Below the pieces are notes generated by a model. It saw nothing but the letters and a program-made list of their open reading frames with translations. It made no database searches and had not been told where the DNA came from. From NCBI RefSeq assembly GCF_001577835.2, contig NC_029518.1, forward strand, positions 72,850,319 to 72,914,318: DNA of 64,000 nucleotides. The letters run 5' to 3'. Shown here one piece after another: positions 50,906-62,467 of this stretch (the first letter of the stretch is position 1; each line of letters begins with the position of its first letter). The translations under genes were made by a program, and so were the position numbers. The stretch comes from Coturnix japonica. Taxonomy: Eukaryota; Chordata; Aves; Galliformes; Phasianidae.

Positions 50906-52604
50906 ATTTTCAATGATTCAAGTCATTCAGTTTCTCTTCAAAGGTTTTCAGAACTTCATGGTACAACTCACAAGGCAACCTGGTTCAATCTTCCAGCTGA
51001 TTCTGCGTTGAGCAGACATTTGAACTAGAAATTCTGCATGAATTTTCCAACAATCCTCAAAATCATACAGATGCCTTTTGGAGATTGACTAAATGTCTGA
51101 ATGAACAGGAGAATGTCAGAAAATACTACTGAATACGTAACTTCAGTGTATGCTACTTTTTTACTTAATTATAATGTGGTATCTTCAATTACTTATCCAT
51201 GAATTTTCATTTAAAACTGTCAGTCAACTGTTTGGGCTTCAATAGATTTGCTGAGCCATAATTCCAGGAAAGGATACAAAACCAAAAGCTGAGCACACAA
51301 AAAACTTCACTTATGAAGAACTCCTTGGACATCTTTTTTGTCCCTTAATCTGCCCTTTATTGCTTGCAAGTTGCATTTTTCTTTACGTTTAACAAGCTCT
51401 ACTTGCAAGGGTAAACAAGTTTCCTCCTAATGATGTTCTGATGGAAGAAACATAATTGCACACCATAAAACCTTAGTAGCTATTTTAATTGCTCCACAAA
51501 TTATTTGTAAGTGCTGTGCTTGATTTATGGTAGCAAACTGCTCTCCTTTCCTCCTGCAACAGCACAGCAGAGCTGACTAGGAACATTCTAGGAAATACAC
51601 ATATATATTTTGGAGGGAAAAATATCCACCTGCTAAAGGAAAGCCTTTTTACAGGAAAGAAATAATTAAGGAAATAAATTTTACTTGGAAAAGTTTCTCA
51701 GGTTGAAGTAGAAATTTTGATAAGATTAAAAATACCAGATTAATCAGATCTTAATAACAGTAAGGATATTAGTAACGTGAGAGACTGAGGGGTAAACTAA
51801 GGCACACAGCTTGATAGAAAGACATTCAAGCTCATGCCTTATTCAGAATGCAGCAGAGCAAGGAGCCTGTACTTGGATCCAGGCAAGAGATCTATCCTGG
51901 TTCAAGCTTTCTTTTCTACTGCACTGGAAGGAAGTCGATGTAAAAGTCTTAAATAATAATCACTAAGTAAAAATTTTGTTTCCCCAATTTTTCTTCCTGA
52001 ATTTTGTTTCCTGTCTTATCTTTAAATAACATGTAGACAGCTGAGAAACAAGTAAGCACATATGCGTGCATAATCATGATTTTCACACCTCTCATCACCT
52101 CAGCCATAAATGAAATGGAAACTTCAATGAAAAAATGCATCACTTGTAGACAGACTATTGTTGAAAGTCCAAAAATGGAACGATTGACATTTAAACAGTG
52201 AAAGCTGTTTCTCTGCAATGAAGCTCTACACTAATTAGAACATAATTTATTGTGTAGGAAATAGAAATCAGTGAGGCATTAGGAAAAGCTTTTAGAAAGA
52301 GACAAACTTCAGAGCTGTTCCATCAGAGGATTACATTCCAATATAATTACAGTTTACTTATTCAAGGAGTTGTATATTAATGGGCTCAAACTCATTAATG
52401 AGTAACATTTGTTTCCACAGAATTCATCGTTGACATTTGTCTAAACAACTTTGAGGTGTTCCTAATAGAATCTGATCTGCTGAATGAAATCCTGAAATAC
52501 AACTACTCTGTTGAGTCACTTGTTGTCTAAAGCTTTGTTTGAATACAAAACACTGAAACAATTTTGCTCTCTGTTTAAATTGCATATAGTTTTACATGGG
52601 CATG
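50906..52604. other. Intergenic, no gene recognised
   Basis: Unique AT-rich sequence. The minus-strand ORF1 fragment may continue a short way in decayed form to about 51010. Otherwise nothing is supported. Confidence 0.5.
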
Positions 52605-52852
52605 AAGAGGGTAAATTTAGACTAGATATTAGGAAGAAATTCCATACTGTGAGGGTGGTGAGACAAAGGAACAGGTTGTCCAGTGAGGTTGTGAATGCCC
52701 CCTCCTTGAAGGCATAAAAGACCAGGCTGGATTGGGCTTTGAGCAGCCTGGTCTAGGGGGAGGTGTCCCTGCCTATAGCAGGGGGTTGGAACTACATGAC
52801 CTTAAAGGTCCCTTCCAACCCAAACCATTCTGTGATGCTATGATTCTATGAC
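52605..52852 (+). mobile_element. CR1 LINE, 3' end, fairly young
   Basis: Plus-strand CR1 of about 250 bp. It has TTTAGACTAGATATTAGGAA, GAGGTTGTGAATGCCCCCTC and a complete 3' UTR ending GGTCCCTTCCAACCCAAACC, then ATTCTGTGATGCTATGATTC. The intact UTR and near-consensus tail suggest low divergence. Confidence 0.93.
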
Positions 52853-55800
52853 AATTATTAAGCCTTCAATGCATAACTGTTGGTACAGGGTATAATTGAC
52901 CTCTTTTTTTAGAAATTAAACTACAGGTTTCAAAATCTGCATATTTCTTATGTGGTTTCTGACAAAAAATAAATAAATAAATTAGGAAAACAACACATGA
53001 AAATCAAAGAAGCAGTGACTGATTTTGAAGTTCTAATGAAAGTAGCAAATAAAATAGCTCAATGACAAGACTACTAACACCAATTCATCAGCCTCAACTG
53101 TAAAATAAAGGCAAAATTATTTCTCCTGACTTCATCTAGCAACACTGTAAAAAATGCTTAAAGTGTTATGAGCAGAAATCTCCAGTAACATAAAATTCAG
53201 TTTTAACACAGTCCCTAATCAGCTTATTAAGGCTGAAGAAGTCAGTATCATTTGCCACTGTTCACTCTAATTGTACTGTTTGTTTAGTTACCGAATTTCT
53301 TGCACACTACTCAGTGAATTTACTTTCAGTGTTTTCCTTATGCAGTACTCCAGCTACAGCCATTTCAGGAGAGAGTCTTTCCTCAGAAGTTGGTATTTGT
53401 TATTGCACTTATTTGAATTATCACAGATTTTTGTACATGTTTTCCAGAGTACAGTTGAAGGCTGTGTTTCAACTAAAGCTGTCCTTCTGAAGGTCAAAAC
53501 GAGATCTTGTTCTCTTTTTTTCCGAGTGATTTCCCTTCCCCTGTGTCTTAATTCTTTCACTGCCAGATGCTCCCACCTACTGTTACTATTTCCTTTAGTT
53601 TGATAAACACCAGAGTTGATGTAAGGATAAGACCAGTGTGGCTATCAAAGATTTAAGCAGGTGCTGAAGATGGAATCTGAATAAATAACAGGATCTCCAG
53701 CTTTGATCATCCCCTGTTCAAGTCTGGTTCATTCTCCTCTGCCTCAGAGACCTTCTGCTGATTGTCATTCCAATTTCACCTTGGAAACTTCCCCTGGGCT
53801 ACTATCTGTAACAACCTGAGTGAATTAAAAACTGACCAAAGAAGCAATTAAAAAAAGTAATGATCACCGATGGTGAGCTGACTGCAGACAATTATCCTGT
53901 GGTGTGTTGAAGAAAATGGTGTTAAAACTGACTGTGTCTGATGCTGTCATAAGTAATCTGCAAGAAGGAGTAAAGATTGTATTAGTGATCCTCTGAAACA
54001 CTAGCATAGTACATGGAGAGAACTTACAAATCACAAACAAGACAAAGAAAGCAAAGGGGAAGATTAACTAAAGACATAAATAAAACACAGACTTTTTCAA
54101 TCAACAGAAAAATTAAAATTAATGTCTCCAGGAGGAAAACAGTCTCAAATATAGCTGAGATTTTAGTCCAGGATAATCTCCTACATCAGACTGTTGAATT
54201 ATGATCCAGCTCTTCTTCTTTACAGGCACAGACATTAATTCTATCTTTCAGGAATCCCTTTTTCCTGAGTTTCTTCTCTTCTTCTTCCTGGGAGTTGAAA
54301 CTTTTTGGCTTATAATCTGCCTAAAGCTCTGTTTCCCTGCTTCCTCTAGGGCCTCCTCTGGCAAGCTCTCCAGGCCTCCCGAGAACCTCTGCTGACATTT
54401 CCTTCTGGATAGGATGACATTTAAAGCAAAGGGCAGAAACTCTGCACTGGAATTTCTAAATTCACATGTGACTGGACTCTAGGCAAAACATAACACATAT
54501 ACACAAATTTCTGACAACAGGAACACTGGCAAAAAACAAAGCAAACAAAAACAACAAAAAACTATTTCCATCCCTGTATGACCTCAGAAACCCAAGGACT
54601 TTAATGCACATACACAGAGTGTTAGGGTAAATCATCCATCACAACGTAGTTCCAGAGCAGTCCCTGTTACGCATTTGGTGCTGCTCATTAGCAACTGTCC
54701 AAGCAATTCCTTACAATTCAGCCCAGGCACTGGTACATATCAGAGACTGCTCCTCCTGATTTGTACATGGAAGCTACACTTAGAAGACCAAGAACACTTA
54801 ACTGGCTGGTTGAGTTAGTTAACTAAGCTGGTTAGCAGGCAGGCTGGAGGAAGCCCCTGGCCACGTGTGATATGAATGTGGCTGTTGAATCTTGTAGGCC
54901 TCAAACAGGCTGCAGCACACAGTGCAATAAGCAGATAGCCACTTAATGACAGCACTCTTACCCAGTGTTCTGGTCATATGAGATTAATGAGAATGCACCT
55001 ACAATGTAACCATTTACATTTTCTATACTGAACTGGGAGCAACCGCTTTCATTTCCTGAAAATAGTTGTCTGCAACAAAGGTTGAGCAGGGAATCATTGA
55101 TTTTCCACACAGCCATGAGTGACCTACCTGGATGCTCCATAAAAAGAAAGCACAAACATCTTTACTACTGCTCTCAGGGAACATCCTTTGAAACAAGGTA
55201 GCCACAAATGCATTTTGTGGGAAGTCCTACAGATCACAGTGTCTTCCTCTGATCTACGTGGTGGGTAAAGCAAGCAGTATAGGTGTCTGTCACAAGAAGA
55301 TGAAGAAAGAGGAAGAGAGAGAGATGAATTAACAATACAAAGAGGAAAGGAGATGATGGTGGCTTAACGTCCACCTAAACTGCTCTCCTGCTTACAGCCA
55401 GAACTCATCTCAGTTGAAATGAGCTACACATACAATATGGACATGGTACGGTTCAGTCATACTAAAAAGAATCATGTTTCACTCACATTTAGTATTACTC
55501 TCCAAGCATTGTAATATTATCAGAAAGATATTACCAAATCAGTCTTCAGAATAGACTGAATAATAGGGAATAGGTAAGAGAGTAAATGAAAGCAAATGAA
55601 GAACCTGAGTCCTAACCAGAGGTACAGAATATTAAATGGATTTATTCCTGTTTATTAATGCTTGGTAGCACATTGCAAGGACAAATTAAACAACCTGCTG
55701 TTCATCAGCCTGGAAATTAGTCTGATATTTGTTCGCTTATATATTCTAATTTTCAATTTATACTGTTGATGAAAAGAATTCTGCCACTGAGCCTAGAAGT

Positions 55801-55871
55801 GGATTCGATAGTTTGGTTACCATAAACAGTTTCCTTCAAAAAGTTTTTGAAAATCATCTAGAAGAAATGCA
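52853..55871. other. Intergenic, no gene recognised
   Basis: Unique sequence. The 110-codon frame at 53271-53603 is leucine/serine/phenylalanine-rich without a recognisable domain and is probably chance. Short AAAT units lie near 52967-52982. Confidence 0.5.
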
Positions 55872-56036
55872 TTAAAATAAAATAAAATGAAATAAAATGA
55901 AATAAAATAAAATAAAATAAAATAAAATGAAATGAAATAAAATAAAATAAAATAAAATAAAATAAAATAAAATAAAATAAAATAAAATAAAATAAAATAA
56001 AATAAAATAAAATAAAATAAATAAAATAAAATAAAT
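55872..56036. repeat. (TAAAA)n pentanucleotide array with TGAAA variants
   Basis: About 165 bp of TAAAA units. Four variant TGAAA units lie in the left part, at 55888, 55898, 55928 and 55933. On the minus strand these read TTTTA with TTTCA interruptions and give a spurious ILFYF-type frame. The right ~100 bp is nearly pure, with one short unit near 56021-56030. Confidence 0.97.
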
Positions 56037-56059
56037 ACACAGGCTTCAATATTACCATA

Positions 56060-56172
56060 AGGCTACACAGGTAGAAGTGCCGCTCTGCTACACAAATGCT
56101 CGAATCCCGGGGGTTGGACTCGATGATCTCTAAGGTCCCTTCCAACCCGCACAAGACTGTGATACTGTGATA
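56060..56172 (+). mobile_element. CR1 LINE, very short 3' end
   Basis: Only the last ~110 bp or less of a plus-strand CR1: GGGGGTTGGACTCGATGATC, then AGGTCCCTTCCAACCCGCAC and a GACTGTGATACTGTGATA tail. It lies about 25 bp right of the pentanucleotide array. Confidence 0.85.
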
Positions 56173-56312
56173 AGGCTTTTATCTTTTCTGCTCTTTAGGG
56201 CAGGCATTTTATGGGAGCACAGGGTTCGCAACAGTGCTCTTTCACTAATTCTTGCATCATGTATGCATTCTCAAATTAAAATAGATTGTTTTAAAAACTA
56301 ATGAGAAACTGA

Positions 56313-56398
56313 AGCAAAAAACAAACAAACAAAAAAAAAACCCACAAAACAAAAAAACACAACAATAACAACAACAACAAAAACACAAAAAAACCCAA
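56313..56398. repeat. A-rich (CAAAA/CAA)n simple repeat
   Basis: About 86 bp made almost only of A and C, with CAAA, CAAAA and CAA units. The minus-strand frame over it is a phenylalanine/cysteine-rich artefact. Confidence 0.9.
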
Positions 56399-57167
56399 GC
56401 CCCACCAGCACTGGAATTACCCTGAGTAAGGAATATAAGGTCTAACAGCTTTGTTTTTGTGCTTGCAGCAACCAAAATAAGGGTGTAACATACTGCAAAA
56501 ATAAAATAGGTAAGAAAACCTCCTGAATATTTCATTTTATAACACACAATTATGATCGCACAATTTCAATACTTTATCTTTCTTGTTAGCTGCCCAACAG
56601 GTGCTAATCAACTCTCACAGTATGGTCTGTTTAACTAAAGTTGAAGAAATGAGGGAAGGGTGTTAACAGTAATGGTAGATGTGATATTTGCATGAAGTCT
56701 AGTAACGGAATGCAACAAAGCACATCAATTGTCAATGTTTTCCCCTGTTAGACATGAAAAAACATTAATTTATGCATTAATTTATGCCAAGAAGATTTAA
56801 AAACAACTACCAAAAACATATAAAAGCACTTTGTCTGGCACAGGATCATTAAATTCACAGTGAAAAGGATTAAAAGTAAGCTGCCTCCAGTACTCTTTCT
56901 AACATTAAAACAAACCAGTAAGTGAAAAAACAACAGGTGTCAAAAATAATTCCAATGATATACATGACTGACACGTATTTCTTCAACTCACTTGTTTCAA
57001 TTATTGCCTTCAGTTATTTTCATACGGCAACATAAATTATTTTAAACAGATTTTCTTTCTCATTTGGAATAAAAAACTAGAAGTGCCAAACAGAATGCTG
57101 AAGTTCACAGTCTGTTTACTTCTTATGGTTTGGAATGTCAATTTTGTTTTATATAATCATTTGGACC

Positions 57168-57204
57168 AAAAAAAAAAAAAAAAAAAGCTGAAAAAAAAAA
57201 AAAA
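57168..57204. repeat. Double poly-A tract
   Basis: Runs of 19 and 14 As separated by GCTG. CR1 elements lack poly-A tails and no retrocopy is recognised to the left, so the origin is unclear. Confidence 0.85.
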
Positions 57205-58454
57205 GAAGTAGAGCATGCTGTTCAAGAAACTTACATTAATATTACTCAGAAGTGCTTGTAACAATACCTTAGTGCCACAATGAACAGGGATTCAAGTGGT
57301 GGAACAGGCTTCCTTTTGCTTCTATTAACTTCTAATATATGAATGTACTTTCTAAGGAACGAACAGTACAAAATGCTTTCTGAATGGCAGAGCAAATTGC
57401 TGCACCAAAAGCTTATAAAATAATCTATTCCATTATATTCTAATGTTTAAAATGTTGCATAATTTCTTAGAAATTCTCTCTGTTCAAAAGAGCCTTCCGA
57501 CAAACACAAGAAAAGAAGAAGAAAGTCTACTTTCAAGTTTAATTCTTTGCCTTAGAAAGTAAGTTATAATTAGCTGGAAAAATTAACTATGAATGAGATT
57601 TTTAGCAATTTAATTACCCACTTATGAGGGAATGCTGAACATTTTATTATTATTATTTTTCTTTAAAAGCAATGCATGAAAAAAGTCAACCAGATCTCTA
57701 TTTAGAAAGGAAACGACGTTTAATTTTATTAAGATGAGCTGTAGCAAACTGCTCTGCCAAAAGTGCCATTGGATCCTCTGGCAATACTCACCAGCCAGTG
57801 ATGCAGACCCTATGGTTGCACAGGACTTAGGACACAGCACTAGGTTGCAGGAATGCTAGCTCCAGCCTCATGGCAAGGACACAGTCAGGCTTCATCATAT
57901 TGCTTCATCATGCAGCTTGGACACTGCTGAAAAAGATGACACTGCTGAAGGCTTTTAAAAAATTTCACTAGAGTTTGCACTTTCTGGGAGGTCTAATAAG
58001 AGTTTGTCTCATTTCTTTGTTCATCTCATCTGCCTCGTTTTTTCCTTGTGTTCTGAGGACAGGATAGCTGCAGGAAAGGTCAACATGGAATTATATCAGC
58101 CTGTGGGACCTTATTTTATGGACAGCTACTAAAACAAATTGAAAGAATATTTGACTCTCTATTATCTCTAAGGACTGAGAAGCCTTGATCTTGATTGCAG
58201 GATGAGCAACAAACATCAGCAAGATTTTCTGACACCCTATGAAAATCAGTTTTGAAAACAGTCTGCCTTTGGAAAGAGTTAGTCCTCCTTCCCACCCCTT
58301 TCCCCTCAAAAAAAAGGTTCAAAGGAGCCAGTCACTAAGCAGAAAGATAGTGAACTACAAAATTAATCTTTCAATCTTCCTTTTCTGACTTTAAACATAC
58401 CCCTTTGTTTCTAGTATCAAAACAAAAAACTTTCCAGAGGAAGAAAGAGCTCTG

Positions 58455-59390
58455 GGTTGTGGAGGAGAAATCATGGTGAGATTTTCTTGAAGCACTCTGC
58501 TAGACATATAAAGGAGAAAGAGGTGATTGGAAATAGGCAACGTAGATTTGCTAAAGGTAAATCATACCACACCAACCTGATTACCTTTTAGGATAAAATG
58601 ACTGGGTTTGCATCAAACTGGGAGTCTCAGTCAATGTGTTTGAAGGTGGAGCTGCCATTAGGGGTATGAATATGGACTGGATGAACGTGCTGACAGACTA
58701 TGAAATTCAGCGAAGACAAATACAAGATGACCCACCTAGAAAGACAAGCACTATGTAATGATAGAGGCTGGGAGTGCCTGGCTGAGAAGAAGCCCTGGGG
58801 GCCTAGTTGGCAGCAAGCTGAACATCAGTAGGAACACAGCTCAAGGAAAGGGAATACTCAGCTCTACTCAGCATTTCTTACCTCACATCCAGGCAACTGT
58901 TGCCTACTTGGGGCTCCTCCAGTAAAAAGAGGATAAATTGATACACATTCAGTGGAGGACCTCCTGGATGGTCAGGGTTGGAACATTTGCCCTGTGAGGT
59001 GGTTTAAGAAAGTTGGGCTTGTTTGGATTGGGGAAGAGATAGTTTTAGGAGGACCTAAAAGCAGCTTCCAGATCCTATGAGGAAGATACGAAGGGGACAA
59101 AGCTTACATGGTGGGAAGACAAAAAACAAACAGAATAAAACAGAGGTTTAGGCTGTTACTAAGAGAAATCTTTTTCACCATGGAGACAGTCAAGCAAAAG
59201 AGGAGGTTATCCAGAGGGGCTGTACAGTCTCTGTCTTTGGAGTTTTCAATATCAGACTGGATACTGAACTAGCAACAAACAACTTGGTCTAAATTAAAAA
59301 CTAAATTGCTTGTTTGAGCAGGAGTTCTGACGGGACTTTTGAGGTCCCTTTCAACATAAATTCTACTATGATCATATGAATGTAAGCTGA
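58455..59390 (+). mobile_element. Old CR1 LINE, RT to 3' end
   Basis: Diverged plus-strand CR1 of about 930 bp. Near 58530-58590 it reads GNRQRRFAKGKSYHTNLITF, the QHGFTKGKSCLTNLI region of the reverse transcriptase. Decayed middle blocks follow, then a LRKLGLFGL-type region near 59005-59030 and a 3' end with GAGGTCCCTTTCAACATAAA and a decayed TTCTACTATGATC tail. The RT palm with the FADDTKL box is not recognisable, so part is lost. It lies just left of a much younger CR1 in the same orientation. Confidence 0.8.
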
Positions 59391-59710
59391 ATGTTGTGTC
59401 ACAGTAAACTATAAGTCAGGGACACACAGAAAACTGGAACAATAACACTACAAAGTTATTACAGGATTAAAATAGGTAAAATTTTATTTCTACTACTACC
59501 AAAAAATATAAGCAATAACTATCTAAAATCAGAAAATCACACACATTTTTGAAAGGTTCCAAATTAAGCTTATAATAACATCTTCACTTCAAATCCTACC
59601 CATTACTGTCATTATTAGCAGACATAAAATTTTTAAGTGAATGAAACAGTCAGTGGGGAAACAATAATAAACATTTATTTTCCTGGCATCGTAATTTTTC
59701 TACTCTGGTG
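59391..59710. other. Spacer between two CR1 copies
   Basis: AT-rich unique sequence. Its last part supplies the first 20 or so codons of the chance extension of the CR1 frame that starts at 59637. Confidence 0.5.
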
Positions 59711-60147
59711 GCTGGAGCACCTCCCCTATGAGGACAGGCTGAGGGAGTTGGGTTTGTTCAGCCTGGAGAAGAGAAGGTTGCGGGGTGACCTCATTGCAGC
59801 CTTTCAATACCTGAAGGGAACTTACTCCCAGGAGGGGAGTAAACTCTTCGAAAGAGCTGATAATAGCAGGACTAGGGGAAATGGTTTTAAGTTGAAGGAG
59901 GGAAGATTTAGGTTGGATGTTAGGGGAAAGTCCTTTACTAGAAGAGTGGTTAGGTCCTGGAACAGGCTGCCCAGTGAGGTTGTGGATGCCCCGTCCTTGG
60001 AGGTGTTCAAGACCAGGTTGGACGGGGCCCTGGGCAACCTGATCTAGTAAAGGTGTATGTTTGGTGGCCCTGCCAGGCAGGGGGGTTGGAACTACATGAT
60101 CCTTGAGGTCCCTTCCAACCCGGGTAATTCTGTGATTCTGTGATACT
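59711..60147 (+). mobile_element. Young CR1 LINE, open ORF2 C-terminus and full 3' UTR
   Basis: Plus-strand, 5'-truncated CR1. From about 59712 to the stop at 60045-60047 the ORF2 C-terminus is open without interruption. It includes [40 protein letters not shown] and a terminal LDGALGNLI. The 3' UTR contains GGTGGCCCTGCCAGGCAGGG and GAGGTCCCTTCCAACCCGGG, then two ATTCTGTG-type tail units. It is the best preserved CR1 coding end in the window. The ATG at 59637 is a chance start in flanking DNA. The 5' part of ORF2 is absent, so it cannot move itself. Confidence 0.95.
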
Positions 60148-61756
60148 CATAAAAGGAGACACACTAGCATAAGGTTCTATTTAAAATAGATGCAGACAGT
60201 TAAAAAGCACAGTAACCTGGATAGCCACAAATGTGGCAAAGTAACAAATTACAAAATATTAACCAACTACTTGGCTACTAATGAATAAGCAATGCTAATT
60301 TGACCATATAAATATATAATAAATACATAAAATATATACAAATATATATATTAAATACATAATTTGACCAGATCAAAAATATATATTGATATATATAAAA
60401 ATATTTATAATATTTATATGTATCTATATAAAAGCTTGAATACTTTGCATTTTCAGAACACTGGCATTTTGCTAATTTTTAAAGTACATACATTCATATA
60501 AAGAAAATCAGTATGATGAAATAAATGCTGAATTATTAATATTAAAACTGTACGGCTAACTCAGGTAGAACATTCCCAAGAAACAACAGGTCAGACCACT
60601 TTCTGATTCTGTCACTTCTAGTGACAGTGCTACTAAAGATGGTCCATGGTATTAAAGGCAACTACATGAAAACAGCATATGTGACACAGGACTTCTTTAA
60701 AAGCTTCATTCCTTTGCTGTAGCAGCTGGAGACTCAGCACAAAATATTGCTCCATTCTGTAGATTTTTCATAGCTTAGACAACCCAACTACATGGAGACA
60801 TCTATGTGTCCACATCTGTGCCACCTTCTTATTGAGGCGAGTCCGACATTAGTGAACTACTTCTTTGGGAAACTTAAGACAATGATATAAACAGCCATTC
60901 CAGTTGTAGAGGTTATTGCTCCCACCAAAGCCGAGGTATGCCCACTAAGATGAATTAACAAACTATTTAATTTTGCAATGAAAGACAAGCAGAGCTCAAG
61001 GGTAAACAGTACTTGCTAATAATTGTCTGAACTGCTACAGTGGTATTACAGTGGGGACTCTCACCCTGCCTGAATATATTCAGAACTCCAAAACAAACTG
61101 CTTCCCAACCTTATAAGATTTCATAAACAATGTCTCAAGCCAGAAGTTGATTCAAAACTTAGGAATGATGCATATACTTCCCAAAATATCCATTGCTCCT
61201 CCACTGGCCTTGGAAGTTTGCTGATGAGAAAATGTGATGCTCTGCAAGGAAGGACGCCTTTCAAGATAGCAGTTGTGATGCAATACACATTCTACTATTT
61301 TTCAGATTCCATTACTCTCCTGTCTTTTTAATCATTTCTATGCAAGACATTTTTGAAGCTGTTCTTTTTTTTTGGTTATTTCTCAAATACAAAAATGACC
61401 AAATGTTGAACAAATAAACCATATCAAATAGATACCAGTTCCCTTTATTTATTCTTTTCCTTGCTTTGTTTTCGTAATCATGCCTTTACTGCTATTACAG
61501 GAATGGTGTAAGGAGGTGGGAGAACCTTGTCCAAATAAAAACTAATGAGACAACTAAAAAGGCACAGTAATTCCTGAGTGACTGCCAATTTTATATCCTT
61601 ATTTGTTTTTATTTTCCTTAATTTGGTAAAACTCTGATTTTCTACTGTGGATATTCTTTTTTGCAAATACAACACATTTCTCTTGAAAGTTTGCTATCAG
61701 GAATAATTAAACATTACAACAGAACACACTAAATACTAAGTTTAAGAAAAATACTG
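60148..61756. other. Intergenic with AT-rich low-complexity stretch
   Basis: No gene is seen. Positions 60303-60433 are almost wholly A/T with many ATATAT units. AATTTGACCA-type sequence occurs at 60298 and again at 60361, so the stretch may include a ~64-bp duplication. Confidence 0.5.
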
Positions 61757-61862
61757 ATCACAGAATCACAGAATCACAGAATTACCCGGGTTGGAAGGGA
61801 CCTCAAGGATCATGTAGTTCCAACCCCCCTGCCTAGCAGGGCCACCAAACATACACCTTTCT
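61757..61862 (-). mobile_element. Young CR1 LINE, 3' UTR only
   Basis: Reverse complement of the same CR1 subfamily as the copy at 59711-60147. It opens with three TCACAGAA tail units, then TTACCCGGGTTGGAAGGGAC and AAGGATCATGTAGTTCCAAC. It ends in CACCAAACATACACCTTT near 61860. Compared base by base with the other copy over about 93 bp, I count one mismatch (CCTAGCAGGG against CCTGGCAGGG). There is also one extra tail unit. Confidence 0.95.
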
Positions 61863-62390
61863 GATGCTGGACAGTATTAAGAATCTAGTATGCTGGACAA
61901 TTTTAAGAATCTCTTTCAGATGTCAATTCAACATCAAAGTAACTTGCTTTGCAAATGTTACTATCTTCTAACTATGAAGAAAAAAAAAAAAGGTTTGGTA
62001 TCTAAAATAAGCGCATTCAAACTAACAAGATAAATATAACTAAGATCAATTATTTACACTAATAAAGCCACATTTCAGAGCATTTTTTGGACATTAAAAT
62101 GGATTTGAAAAAACATACTAAAGAAAGAATAAAGTAAATGCTAGAAATGTTTTATATTTCTGATGAATATGCCCTACTAGAAGACACAACTAAAATGATG
62201 TTTGTTTACTAGAAATACTGCTATCATTGTAAAACTTGTACCCTCCTTCCCCAAATTTACCAGAGTTGTTCTGTATTGGTAAAGCTATTGCTGAATTAAT
62301 TTTTACATGTCCAATGTACTTCCATTAATATGTGAATTTAATAATTACTATCAATACAGTTCTGTTGTACTGAAATAAAAAAAGTAAAAA
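61863..62390. other. Intergenic, no gene recognised
   Basis: AT-rich unique sequence. A run of 13 As lies at 61979-61991. Nothing else is supported. Confidence 0.5.
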
Positions 62391-62467
62391 AATAAAATAA
62401 AATAAAATAAAATAAAATAAAATAAAATAAAATAAAATAAAATAAAATAAAATAAAATAAAATAAAA
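62391..62467. repeat. (TAAAA)n pentanucleotide array
   Basis: About 75 bp of pure AAAAT/TAAAA units in the same orientation as the larger array at 55872-56036. It has no TGAAA variants. A short degenerate A-rich lead (TGAAATAAAAAAAGTAAAAA) precedes it. Confidence 0.97.

Larger units (their letters stand above)
56173..58454. other. Intergenic with A-rich tracts
   Basis: No gene is recognised. Contains an A/C-rich simple tract at 56313-56398 and two adjacent A runs at 57168-57204. The frames crossing these are low-complexity artefacts. Confidence 0.5.

Noticed and set aside
53271-53603. 110-codon plus-strand frame with hydrophobic start
   Set aside because: An overlapping antisense frame of similar quality exists and no family resemblance is seen. 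It is probably chance.
55858-56154. 98-codon minus-strand frame rich in ILFYF
   Set aside because: It is a translation of the TAAAA array plus a CR1 tail.
56257-56547. Phenylalanine/cysteine-rich minus-strand frame
   Set aside because: It crosses the A/C-rich simple tract, and its hydrophobic composition comes from that repeat.
57168-57204. Poly-A tract as the end of a processed pseudogene
   Set aside because: No coding remnant or target-site duplication could be recognised beside it.
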